15,241 nt of DNA. Source: Acidobacteriota bacterium (GTDB lineage Bacteria > Acidobacteriota > Blastocatellia > Pyrinomonadales > Pyrinomonadaceae). Under the pieces are notes generated by a model. That model searched no databases. It saw nothing but the letters and a program-made list of their open reading frames with translations, and had not been told where the DNA came from. The stretch is from assembly GCA_003222835.1 (NCBI GenBank), contig QHXE01000240.1:1-15241 (forward strand), given 5' to 3'. Positions 1 through 6,234 of the stretch are shown here, in pieces. Each line of letters opens with the position of its first letter. Position 1 is the first letter of the stretch. The position numbers were made by a program, and so were the translations under genes.

Positions 1-457
1 CGCGCAGATTCATCTGATCGCTTTCCAGCGTGTACCAGAAGACTTGACCGACGCCGGTCGCGTCCGGTCCCAGAGTGGGCGTCACGCCTTCAGGCAATTG
101 TTTTGCAACTAGATTCAGCCGCTCCAACACTCGCGTGCGCGCCCAGTAAAGATCGACGCTATCTTCGAAGATCACATTGATCATCGAGAAGCCAAACGCC
201 GAACTGGCACGCACGACTCGCACACCGGGCAAGCCTTGCAGATTCGTAACCAACGGATACGTGACCTGATCTTCGACTTCCTGCGGCGAGCGCCCAGTCC
301 AATCAGTAAACACGATCACCTGGTTGTCGGAGAGATCGGGAATCGCGTCTATTGGCGTGCGCAGCAAGGCCCAGTAGCCCCAAGCCGCGAGCCCGAGGTA
401 GATCGCGATCACGAGGCCGCGATTGCGCAGACTGAGTTCAATGAGTCGATGGATCAT
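1..457 (-). CDS. cusA: CusA/CzcA-type heavy-metal efflux RND permease, N-terminal part (runs off left edge)
   Basis: Inner-membrane proton-driven pump of the HME-RND family, which expels Cu/Ag or Zn/Co/Cd through a tripartite complex with a periplasmic adaptor and an outer-membrane channel. Only the first 152 codons are in the window. Translation from the ATG at 457 begins [16 protein letters not shown], followed by a first membrane segment (about residues 13-31) and then the family-typical stretches [48 protein letters not shown] and [18 protein letters not shown]. These match the first periplasmic subdomain of CusA closely; '[11 protein letters not shown]' and 'LGPDATGVG' are HME-RND hallmarks. 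A weak GGGAA lies upstream of the ATG. The two exported proteins upstream on the same strand, one Cys-rich, favour copper/silver as substrate, but specificity cannot be read from this fragment because the methionine relay lies further on. Confidence 0.93.
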   Translation of the reverse strand, partial: MIHRLIELSLRNRGLVIAIYLGLAAWGYWALLRTPIDAIPDLSDNQVIVFTDWTGRSPQEVEDQVTYPLVTNLQGLPGVRVVRASSAFGFSMINVIFEDSVDLYWARTRVLERLNLVAKQLPEGVTPTLGPDATGVGQVFWYTLESDQMNLR

Positions 458-470
458 CGTAGTTCCCTTA

Positions 471-564
471 CCCTCTGGGAGAGGGTTAGGATGAGGGCCT
501 GAAAGGTAGCAAAACTAACCAACCCTTTCTCTGTGTCACGGGTAGCTCAGCCTCTCCCAGAGGG
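471..564. repeat. Inverted pair of short REP-like palindromes
   Basis: Positions 471-484 and 551-564 are exact inverted copies of a 14-bp unit, CCTCTCCCAGAGGG in one orientation. Each is itself palindromic (CCTCT, 3-nt spacer, AGAGG). They fill most of the 124-bp gap between the lipoprotein gene and cusA. The flank of the first copy, read on the minus strand (CCCTCATCCTAACCC), resembles intergenic REP-type repeats seen in many genomes. They could form a long stem in the transcript between the two genes. Confidence 0.6.
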
Positions 565-581
565 AGAGGAGTCAGAAATAG

Positions 582-1019
582 TCACCGCACTGTAACCGTA
601 AACGTGATCTTTCCGTTTCCGGCAGGGCCTTCGTAAGCAAGTTGCCCCTGCCATTCGCCGGCCACTTCGATATTCACGTTCCCGCGATAAACGCCGGGAG
701 TACCCGTTGTCGTCAACGTGGTAGCGTCGTTCATCTCGGCCATCGGGCCCATCTGCGCCATATGAAAATTGAGTGACACAGCTCCAACCTCAACCGGCTT
801 GCCCGATGAATCAGTGAACGCCAGCATGACTTTCTGATCGCCTTGCTGCAGTTGTCCGGTGCTATTCGAAAGGGTAGCCGTGAGATTCCCGACTGTCGCT
901 GTCTTGATTACTTTGCCCGTTGCTACATTAGCGTTGCTTCCTGTCTTTGAGCCGCACGCAGCGGCGATCAAAACAGTGCCGATCAACGCGGCGCCAATCA
1001 CGGTTACAGTTCTCTTCAT
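582..1019 (-). CDS. Exported lipoprotein with YtkA/FixH-like domain
   Basis: Predicted lipoprotein of 145 aa. The start chosen is the ATG at 1019 (MKRTVTVIGAAL), which has GGAG about 8 nt upstream; longer readings in the same frame would put the signal peptide in the middle of the protein. A signal peptide ends in a lipobox-like IAAAC, with Cys at about residue 20. A Ser/Thr/Asn-rich linker follows, then an immunoglobulin-like beta domain of about 100 residues with the pattern LTFTDxxGKPV, HMAQMGPMAEM, GVYRGNV, AGEWQGQL and TFTVTVR. This pattern is typical of YtkA-like/FixH-like domains, which often accompany copper-handling or cytochrome-assembly genes. The Met/His cluster (HMAQMGPMAEM, about residues 90-100) could bind Cu(I); that is inference. 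It lies between the Cys-rich gene and cusA on the same strand, so it is probably part of one metal-response operon. Confidence 0.8.
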   Translation of the reverse strand: MKRTVTVIGAALIGTVLIAAACGSKTGSNANVATGKVIKTATVGNLTATLSNSTGQLQQGDQKVMLAFTDSSGKPVEVGAVSLNFHMAQMGPMAEMNDATTLTTTGTPGVYRGNVNIEVAGEWQGQLAYEGPAGNGKITFTVTVR

Positions 1020-1140
1020 TTCGATCTCCATATAAGGTAAGTAGTCCAGAGTTATGCGCAGTATGCACACACGAATGCACAAACGCGCCCACCCAGCTTT
1101 AATAAAAGCTGCAAGAAGACACACTACGACCTTATAGAAG

Positions 1141-1533
1141 CTAGATCAGAAGCGAGAGATGGCGAATGTAAGCGGGATGGGAATCAGCAGGTGGACCATG
1201 TGAACGATCGACGCGTGACGAAAGCACGGTGGCCAACAATGGCTGTGTACCTACAGGATATGCCGAAACGGATCGCTGCAACTGAGGCGAGGGACGTACA
1301 GAGTTGTCCGGAGAAGTTCCATCCTTGGTGCAATTCAGCGCACAGCATAGTCGCGCTGATGCGGATTCCGCCGTTTGGGCTTTCATGAGCGCCGCCTTGC
1401 AGCAATCCATCTCGCCCATCGCCCCACCCATGCTGCACGTTTGCTCACTGGAATGCAGAGGCGTACCGGCGAACGCACCGGCGGCGACAATCATTAACAG
1501 CACCAAGGATGTGAGTCGCGTCCTCATAACCAT
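1141..1533 (-). CDS. Cys-rich exported protein, possible metal-binding component
   Basis: A 130-aa protein not assigned to a named family. It starts MVMRTRLTSL and has a clear signal peptide (hydrophobic about residues 8-20, likely cleavage after AFA at about 22). The mature part has six cysteines at 33, 44, 45, 63, 64 and 68, including two CC pairs (MDCCKAAL and RLCCALNC), plus a Met/Gly-rich SMGGAMGEMD stretch. The C-terminal half is polar and lacks Cys. The Cys/Met pattern and its position at the head of a run ending in a CusA-like pump suggest a periplasmic Cu/Ag-binding or chaperone protein. This is inference; disulphide structure is the alternative. No Shine-Dalgarno precedes the ATG at 1533, and a good promoter lies immediately upstream, so the message may be leaderless. 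The in-frame ATG at 1527 is an alternative start. Confidence 0.7.
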   Translation of the reverse strand: MVMRTRLTSLVLLMIVAAGAFAGTPLHSSEQTCSMGGAMGEMDCCKAALMKAQTAESASARLCCALNCTKDGTSPDNSVRPSPQLQRSVSAYPVGTQPLLATVLSSRVDRSHGPPADSHPAYIRHLSLLI

Positions 1534-1538
1534 TGCAC

Positions 1539-1568
1539 ACTGTATTGAAAACTATGAATAGCTGTCAA
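1539..1568 (-). promoter_or_regulatory. Sigma-70-like promoter for the Cys-rich/cusA group, near-zero leader
   Basis: On the minus strand a perfect -35 TTGACA (1563-1568) is followed after 18 nt by TACAGT (1539-1544; 4 of 6 to TATAAT). The -10 element ends 6 nt before the A of the ATG at 1533. Transcription would therefore begin at or within a base or two of the start codon, which agrees with the missing ribosome binding site. The -10 is only moderate. Confidence 0.5.
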
Positions 1569-1606
1569 GATGCTATATCTACATAGTCGCAGCCTGGGGC
1601 GATAAA

Positions 1607-1792
1607 GTGAAAATCGAAGGGGAAGGCGACAAGCTGCGCCTCGTGAATACAAAGGTCGTGATGTTGCATCAGGGCCGGATCATCTTCGAAGGCGCGGACG
1701 AACAGTTCTGGCGCTCCGACGATCCATTCATTCGCGGATTCCTCGAGTTCGATGCAACCCGGCACGAACGCTTCGATGGTCAAACAGCCTGA
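1607..1792 (+). pseudogene. Remnant of an Mla-type ABC transporter ATPase (C-terminal scrap)
   Basis: About 60 codons that read as the end of an ABC ATPase of the MlaF/Ttg2A kind: VVMLHQGRIIFEGADEQFW, then RSDDPFIRGFLEF and a short tail to TGA at 1790-1792. In the family, 'xxMLHxGRIIxEGTPEE...SDDPxVRxFL' is the segment after the H-loop, near the C-terminus. Walker A, signature and Walker B are all absent, and the frame upstream runs to a stop at 1559 without recognisable ABC sequence. It has only a GTG at 1607 as possible start and no ribosome site. It is therefore best read as a 5'-truncated relic of a phospholipid-transport (Mla) ATPase. It may mark an old deletion that joined the metal genes to the ABC exporter downstream. 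Weak alternative: a small expressed ORF. Confidence 0.6.
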
Positions 1793-1987
1793 ATCAAAAC
1801 CTGCCCGCCTGTGAAACTAGTCCGTCGCCACGGCGCATGGTTTATCCTGAGCGTGATGCCCTTCTCTCATGCGGTGCGCGCGGTCCATATCGAATCGCGC
1901 GCGATGTTCACCTGCCTTGCTAATCGCGGCCGGTTCTGACACGGAATCTGAAACCGCAGACACATTGCAAACGTAACAAGCACTTAA
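1793..1987. other. Intergenic stretch with no recognisable gene
   Basis: Between the ABC remnant and the ABC exporter I find no convincing ORF, hairpin terminator or consensus promoter. The ATG at 1988 is preceded by CAAGCACTTAA, which has no clear Shine-Dalgarno. The promoter for the exporter presumably lies here but I cannot place it. Confidence 0.4.
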
Positions 1988-2902
1988 ATGGAAGAAATCA
2001 AACCCACACTGGTCCTGGAACACGTTACCAAGAGATTCGGCGGGTTTACCGCCGTCAGTGATCTCAGTCTGCAAGTGCGGCCTGGGCGCGTCTTCGGTCT
2101 CATTGGCCCGAACGGCGCGGGCAAGACGACCACGATTCGCATGATCGTAAACATCACCGCGCCCGACTCAGGTCGAATCGAGTTGTTTGGCCAGCAGATG
2201 AATACTGCCTTGCAGGATCGCATCGGTTATCTGCCGGAGGAACGCGGACTCTACAAGAAGATGAAAGTCGGCGAGCAATTGCGTTTCTTCGCCGAGCTGA
2301 AGGATTTGCGTGGCCCGGAAGCAGACAAAAGGGTCGATGATTGGTTGAAGAGGCTCGAACTTTCAGCTTGGAAGGACAAGCGCACGAAAGAATTGTCAAA
2401 GGGCATGCAGCAAAAGGTTCAGTTCATCACCGCAGTCATCCACGATCCTGATCTGGTGATTCTCGACGAGCCGTTTTCAGGGCTCGATCCGGTGAACGTG
2501 GACTTGATGAAGGAAACAATCCTCGAACAGAAGGCTGCCCGCAAAACGATTATTCTCTCAACTCACCAAATGGAAATTGCTGAGAAGCTTTGCGATGATG
2601 TGTGTATGATCAATCGCGCGCACAAAGTTCTGGACGGCAGGTTGCGCGAAATCAGACGCAGCTTTTCGCGCAATGCCGTCGCACTCCAGTTCGCGGGCGG
2701 CGATGGGTTGCTAAACGATTCTTCGTTGGTCGCAAACGTTCGCCAGCACGATGAAGGATTCGAAGTGCTAATGGCGCCGGGTGCAAATCCTCAAGCTCTG
2801 CTGAAGCGCTTGGTTGATTCGGGAGCTGTGGTAACCAAGTTCGAATTGGTTGAGCCCACGCTTCACGACATCTTCATTGAGAAAGTCAGGGAAGCGGCAT
2901 GA
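1988..2902 (+). CDS. ABC exporter ATP-binding protein, NatA-like
   Basis: Cytoplasmic ATPase of a two-gene ABC-2 exporter, 304 aa. Walker A is GPNGAGKTT (40-48). The Q-loop region is GYLPEERGLYKKM (80-92), in which the usual Gln is replaced, as is common in the NatA/DUF4162 branch. The signature is LSKGM (136-140), Walker B is LVILDE (156-161), the D-loop is SGLDP (164-168) and the switch His is in STHQME (H193). The last 80 or so residues form the variable DUF4162-type C-terminal domain. Length and motif order are complete, so it should be active. Its stop overlaps the next ATG by 4 nt (ATGA), so the two are translationally coupled. NatAB of Bacillus exports sodium, but relatives move drugs, peptides or lipids; the substrate here is unknown, so no symbol is given. 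Confidence 0.93.
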   Translation: MEEIKPTLVLEHVTKRFGGFTAVSDLSLQVRPGRVFGLIGPNGAGKTTTIRMIVNITAPDSGRIELFGQQMNTALQDRIGYLPEERGLYKKMKVGEQLRFFAELKDLRGPEADKRVDDWLKRLELSAWKDKRTKELSKGMQQKVQFITAVIHDPDLVILDEPFSGLDPVNVDLMKETILEQKAARKTIILSTHQMEIAEKLCDDVCMINRAHKVLDGRLREIRRSFSRNAVALQFAGGDGLLNDSSLVANVRQHDEGFEVLMAPGANPQALLKRLVDSGAVVTKFELVEPTLHDIFIEKVREAA

Positions 2903-4230
2903 GAAAATTCTTCGCCGTCGTCAAGCGTGAATACATCCAGCGCGTGCGGACGAAGTTTTTCGTCGTCGCCACGATTCTTGGCCCACTGATGATGGCCGCG
3001 TTTACGATCGTGCCGGCGTTGATGTTCGGCATCAAAGCGGGCGGGCCGACGCGGATCGCCATCGTCGATCAAACCGGCAAAATGTATGACCGGGTCGCAA
3101 GGGAACTTACCGGCGATCGAAGTGCTCCTAACAATGCGCCGACTCAAAACCCCAACCAACCGTCTCAACTAACAGGCACCCCAAAGGAGCGCCTTAACCA
3201 GGGCGGCAATTCGATCCAGGGAAATTTTGCCGTGGAAGAGGTCCGGCTCGGTGGGCGCTCGCTCGACGAAGTGCGTAGAGAGTTGGACGCGAGGGTAACT
3301 AGAAAAGACTTGGACGGCTATATCATCTTGCCGCCCAACCTTCTCAAAGATGAGCAACCCGAATTCTCCGCGCGTAACACAGCCGATGTCTTCACCCAGA
3401 GCAGGATCGAAAACTCCATTAGTCGGGCAGTGCGTTCGCAGCGATTGGTTGAGAATGGCATCGACGAAAAGCGCGTGGAAAAAATGTCAGAGCCGGTGAG
3501 CCTGAAGACGACCGGCGCGGGTGGTAAAGAGAGCAAAGGCGAGTCGAGCTTCTATCTGGTCTTTGGTCTGGGGCTGCTGATTTACATGAGCGTGCTGCTG
3601 TACGGCCAGTTTGTGCTTGGTGCAGTGATCGAAGAAAAGGAAACGCGCATCGCGGAGATTCTGTTTTCTTCGATGCGATCGTTTCCGTTGATGATGGGGA
3701 AACTCATAGGCGTTTCATTCGTCGCTTTGACTCAACTTGGGATTTGGGCCATGGCCTTTCTCGGAATATCCGTTTGGGCGGCCGGGTCTTCGATCGCCAT
3801 ACCGCACATATCGCCGGTTTTGTTCTTATATTTCGTTCTCTATTTCTTGATGGGGTATTTTATTTACGCGACTGTCTATGCCGTGGTTGGATCGATGGTC
3901 ACCACGACGCAGGAGGGCGGACAACTGGCCTTGCCAGTGGTTCTGATGCTGGTCGCCGGTTTCTATTTGTCATTTTCCATCATTCGCAGCCCGAACTCCT
4001 CGCTCGCATTCTGGGCTTCGATGTTTCCTTTCTTTGCGCCGATTACAATGTTGGTGCGAATCGTAACTGAGACGCCGCCCCTCTGGCAGATCCTGCTATC
4101 GCTCGCAATTGAAGTCGCGACGGTCGTGGGATTAATGTGGGTAGCATCGCGCATTTATCGGGTCGGCATGCTGATGACCGGAAAGAAGGCCTCGATTCCG
4201 GAGGTGTGGCGCTGGGTGAGACAGGCGTGA
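2899..4230 (+). CDS. ABC-2 type permease, NatB-like
   Basis: Membrane partner of the upstream ATPase, 443 aa. The N-terminus MRKFFAVVKREYIQRVRTK is the cytoplasmic amphipathic entry helix, followed by TM1 (about 20-44). A large extracytoplasmic domain follows (about 50-215), including a Pro/Asn/Gln-rich stretch at 75-105. A block of five to six TM helices comes next (about 217-240, 263-295, 305-333, 344-362, 370-388, 396-417). The EEKETRIAEIL motif (245-255) just after TM2 is diagnostic of the NatB/ABC2_membrane_3 family. AGGGAA lies shortly before the ATG inside the upstream gene, and the start overlaps the ATPase stop. The pair should form a homodimeric exporter with two ATPases. Confidence 0.92.
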   Translation: MRKFFAVVKREYIQRVRTKFFVVATILGPLMMAAFTIVPALMFGIKAGGPTRIAIVDQTGKMYDRVARELTGDRSAPNNAPTQNPNQPSQLTGTPKERLNQGGNSIQGNFAVEEVRLGGRSLDEVRRELDARVTRKDLDGYIILPPNLLKDEQPEFSARNTADVFTQSRIENSISRAVRSQRLVENGIDEKRVEKMSEPVSLKTTGAGGKESKGESSFYLVFGLGLLIYMSVLLYGQFVLGAVIEEKETRIAEILFSSMRSFPLMMGKLIGVSFVALTQLGIWAMAFLGISVWAAGSSIAIPHISPVLFLYFVLYFLMGYFIYATVYAVVGSMVTTTQEGGQLALPVVLMLVAGFYLSFSIIRSPNSSLAFWASMFPFFAPITMLVRIVTETPPLWQILLSLAIEVATVVGLMWVASRIYRVGMLMTGKKASIPEVWRWVRQA

Positions 4231-4342
4231 TTCATTTTTGATTTTTGATTGCCGATTGTTGATTTTGACGGGATCTATCGCGGCGGGGCTTTCATAAGTC
4301 AGAAGTCGCAAATCAAAAATCCAAAATCGCAAATCTGAAATC
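4231..4342. repeat. AT-rich imperfect inverted repeat of GATT/AATC words
   Basis: The left half (about 4233-4268) is a run of TTTTTGATT words and the right half (about 4307-4342) a run of AATCAAAAATCC words, so the two can pair as an imperfect long stem around the GC-rich centre CGCGGCGGGGC. Similar GATT/AATC-word palindromes occur at 5981-6022 and 8109-8144. The right half ends only 6 nt before the CYTH start codon and leaves that gene without a visible Shine-Dalgarno. It may act as terminator for the permease gene. Confidence 0.55.
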
Positions 4343-4347
4343 CGTTG

Positions 4348-4917
4348 ATGCCGATTGAGATTGAAAAGAAATATCGTTTGACGAAGAGACAGCGTCAATC
4401 GATCGAGCGCCGCTTGCGAGAGATGGGCGCATCTTCACGCCCTCCGGAGTTTGAAGAGAACACTCTCTATCGCGGCGGCCGGCTCGACATTGGAAATTGC
4501 ATACTCCGGTTGCGACGCGTCGACCAGCAAAGGTTTTTCCTGACCTTTAAGCAGCGTCTGCCGACCAAGTCGGCTATCAAGCATCAACAGGAAGAAGAAG
4601 CTGAGATCGCTAACGCCGATGCAATGCACGCAATTCTGACGGAGTTGGGATATGGCCCCGGTCTGGTCTATGAAAAACGTCGCGCGCGTTGGAATGTTGG
4701 CGAAGCCAAAGTGGTGATCGACGAACTCCCGTTCGGGCTGTTCATGGAAATCGAAGCGTCAGAGAAGGAAATCAGGCGGGTCGAGAGATTGCTGGGCGCT
4801 GAGGATTTGCCGGCCGTGATGGAAACTTATCCTTCCTTGACTGCCAAGCTGGGCCAGAACCGAAACGGCGTCATCGAAGCTCGCTTCACGCGTTCCAAAC
4901 GGAAAAGCTCGCGTTAG
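4348..4917 (+). CDS. CYTH-domain protein (triphosphate tunnel enzyme, CyaB/ThTPase type)
   Basis: A 189-aa single-domain protein. The ExExK hallmark sits at the very N-terminus (MPIEIEKKYRL: E4, E6, K8). Further tunnel residues follow: the RGG/RLD loop and LRLRR (about residues 47-60), FLTFKQ (67-72), QEEEAE (about 82-87), YEKRRARW (108-115), VVIDELPFGLFMEIE (122-136), and a C-terminal TYPSL. This set of alternating acidic and basic residues lines the triphosphate tunnel of the CYTH superfamily (class IV adenylyl cyclase, thiamine triphosphatase, inorganic triphosphatase). Which substrate is used cannot be told from sequence; triphosphatase is the commoner activity for such short bacterial proteins. 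The ATG at 4348 is chosen over a TTG one codon earlier. No clear ribosome site is visible, because repeat sequence runs almost to the start. Confidence 0.87.
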   Translation: MPIEIEKKYRLTKRQRQSIERRLREMGASSRPPEFEENTLYRGGRLDIGNCILRLRRVDQQRFFLTFKQRLPTKSAIKHQQEEEAEIANADAMHAILTELGYGPGLVYEKRRARWNVGEAKVVIDELPFGLFMEIEASEKEIRRVERLLGAEDLPAVMETYPSLTAKLGQNRNGVIEARFTRSKRKSSR

Positions 4918-4942
4918 CCGCGTGGTTGAGCTAACGAGTTTT
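4912..4942 (+). terminator. Candidate intrinsic terminator of the CYTH gene
   Basis: A perfect 7-bp stem CGTTAGC (4912-4918) / GCTAACG (4930-4936) with an 11-nt loop overlaps the stop codon and is followed by AGTTTTCT. The stem is only moderately GC-rich and the T-run short, so efficiency is uncertain. Confidence 0.4.
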
Positions 4943-4968
4943 CTCTAGCCTAGGTTCATTACTGGGTT

Positions 4969-5150
4969 TTTCTCTAGCCCAGGCGTTTACGCCTGGGGAG
5001 GTAAGGAAAAGAGATTGGTCTTTAGCCTCCTTCAGGAGGCTTTCGGTTCGACGTTAGAACGATAAGCTATTCGAAGAAAAGCCTCCTGAAGGAGGCTGGA
5101 TTGAAATCAGATATCTCATTCCCCAGGCGTAAACGCCTGGGCTAGAGAAA
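4969..5150. repeat. Nested palindromic element with perfect 31-bp inverted ends (REP/MITE-like)
   Basis: A 182-bp element in the convergent gap between the CYTH and anti-sigma genes. The outer arms 4969-4999 and 5120-5150 are exact 31-bp inverted copies. Each holds its own hairpin CCCAGGCG-(TTTA or TAAA)-CGCCTGGG (4978-4997 and 5122-5141). Inside lie a second exact inverted pair of 18 bp, 5024-5041 and 5080-5097, each a hairpin AGCCTCCT/AGGAGGCT with a 2-nt loop. The whole can fold either as four separate hairpins or as one long cruciform. A partial extra copy of the edge (TTTCTCTAGCC) occurs at 4939-4949. There is no coding capacity. The right end stops 2 nt before the anti-sigma stop codon. 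It resembles non-autonomous REP doublets mobilised by Y1 (RAYT) transposases and can also act as a two-way terminator. Confidence 0.8.
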
Positions 5151-5152
5151 GC

Positions 5153-5974
5153 CTAGTAGTTCCTCTCGCGCACGTTGACTCTTTGAACTGAGAACACCAC
5201 GCGCATCGTCTCTGGGCGTCGATCGAGTGACGCGGGGACGAACGCGGCGTCTTGCCTAAGCGCTTTGTCAAAATCTTCCAGCATGCGTCGATCGCGCGGC
5301 GCGTGCATTACGTCAGCCAATGAAGCCGCGCCATTACTAAAAACATCCGCAACCACCACCATGTCATCCGCATCCTGACGACGATCTGATTGAAGACGAA
5401 GATACGACCTGGTCAAGGTCGCGAGCGCGCCGCCGGGATTCAGGCTGGGTGATTCGGCATTGTAGGGATTCCGTAGTGCGGCATAACTCTCGGACGAAAT
5501 CGGCTTGTTGATGTCGTAGCCTACAACCAGAATATCGATGGGCACGTCTACCAGCGCCGCTTCATCAAAAGCCAGCGCCGCTTCATGCAAAGCAATCACG
5601 TGGGGACGGAACGCAGCGAACACCGACACGAACAGTAATACTGAAGCGAGAGAACTAAAAGCATAACGCGTCGCGCGAGGTTGCAACCATTCAAGCGCTA
5701 AATCATTAATCAGATCGACGAATGTCGCTTTGCTACTAAGTCTCAGCGCGTCAGCCTCGGCAACCAATGCTTGATTGATCGACGGGATCAAACCGGGGGG
5801 CGGCAAAGGTCGCGACAGCGTCGTCAACCCGCGGCGAATAGCTCGGAGTTGCTCGAGGTAAGCGCGACACACGGGACATACTTCCAAATGCCCGTAGCAA
5901 TCCGAGCGCTCTTCCAACGTCAACCCGTCATCCGCGTAGAGCGAAAGCGATTCCTGAATTTCGTCACAAGACAT
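5153..5974 (-). CDS. Zinc-finger membrane anti-sigma factor
   Basis: A 273-aa predicted anti-sigma factor. The N-terminal ZAS-type zinc-binding motif is H29-x3-C33-x2-C36 (GHLEVCPVCRAYL), with C3 near the start (MSCDEIQESL) as a likely extra ligand. A cytoplasmic helical stretch follows (40-100), one membrane helix (about 104-122, ATRYAFSSLASVLLFVSVFA), and an extracytoplasmic domain of about 150 residues with no family I can name, ending MRVVFSVQRVNVRERNY. By analogy with ZAS proteins, the N-domain sequesters the ECF sigma factor encoded just upstream on the same strand, and the outer domain would sense or transmit an envelope signal. The ATG at 5974 is the natural start; a weak GAG lies upstream. 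The 260-bp gap to the sigma gene is unusually long for such a pair. Confidence 0.83.
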   Translation of the reverse strand: MSCDEIQESLSLYADDGLTLEERSDCYGHLEVCPVCRAYLEQLRAIRRGLTTLSRPLPPPGLIPSINQALVAEADALRLSSKATFVDLINDLALEWLQPRATRYAFSSLASVLLFVSVFAAFRPHVIALHEAALAFDEAALVDVPIDILVVGYDINKPISSESYAALRNPYNAESPSLNPGGALATLTRSYLRLQSDRRQDADDMVVVADVFSNGAASLADVMHAPRDRRMLEDFDKALRQDAAFVPASLDRRPETMRVVFSVQRVNVRERNY

Positions 5975-5980
5975 GTTTCA

Positions 5981-6022
5981 ATCTCGGAATTCGGATTCAC
6001 CAATCGCAATCCGAAATTCTAT
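5981..6022. repeat. GATT/AATC-word inverted repeat upstream of the anti-sigma gene
   Basis: GAATTCGGATT (5987-5997) and AATCCGAAATTC (6008-6019) form an imperfect stem of about 10 bp around a 10-nt loop, ending a few bases upstream of the anti-sigma start codon. The word composition resembles the repeats at 4231-4342 and 8109-8144. In mRNA it could mask the ribosome site of the anti-sigma gene. Confidence 0.45.
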
Positions 6023-6044
6023 TGAATGGCTGGCCGACCCCGGC

Positions 6045-6068
6045 TGCCTTCCCGAATTCGGAAAGGCA
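6045..6068. promoter_or_regulatory. 24-bp near-perfect palindrome between sigma and anti-sigma genes
   Basis: A 24-bp palindrome centred on GAATTC (core CCGAATTCGG, 6052-6061), with outer arms TGCCTT and AAGGCA. Eleven of twelve symmetric pairs match; the single mismatch is 6051 against 6062. It could be a dimeric regulator's operator or, in the transcript, a stem slowing or stabilising the sigma–anti-sigma mRNA. Confidence 0.5.
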
Positions 6069-6234
6069 ACACCGACCTGGAGACCCCGAGCGTTCAAGCT
6101 CATCAATCGCAGCGAAGCGAAATCTAACGGGCTGTTGCTGGCCACGTTTTCAAATCGCTTCATCCGCACCCCAAGTCGTCACTTCGACCCAATTGGCACC
6201 GAGTTCGTGAAGCCGGGGCGGGCCAACCATTCGC

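Noticed and set aside
236..502. 88-codon plus-strand ORF
   Set aside because: It lies opposite the well-supported CusA frame and the REP-like repeat; no independent support.
1191..1561. Plus-strand ORFs opposite the Cys-rich gene
   Set aside because: No signal peptide, domain or ribosome site; the minus-strand frame has a clear signal peptide and Cys pattern.
2899..4917. ABC exporter plus CYTH protein as a nucleotide-signalling defence system
   Set aside because: The genes are separated by a repeat with terminator-like structure, no effector or nuclease is nearby, and both families are common housekeeping types.
4969..5150. CRISPR array
   Set aside because: The repeats are inverted, not direct, with no regular spacers and no cas genes.
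5978..6169. 63-codon minus-strand ORF between the sigma and anti-sigma genes
   Set aside because: It runs through both palindromic sequences of the gap, has no recognisable domain and a weak ribosome site; most likely chance.
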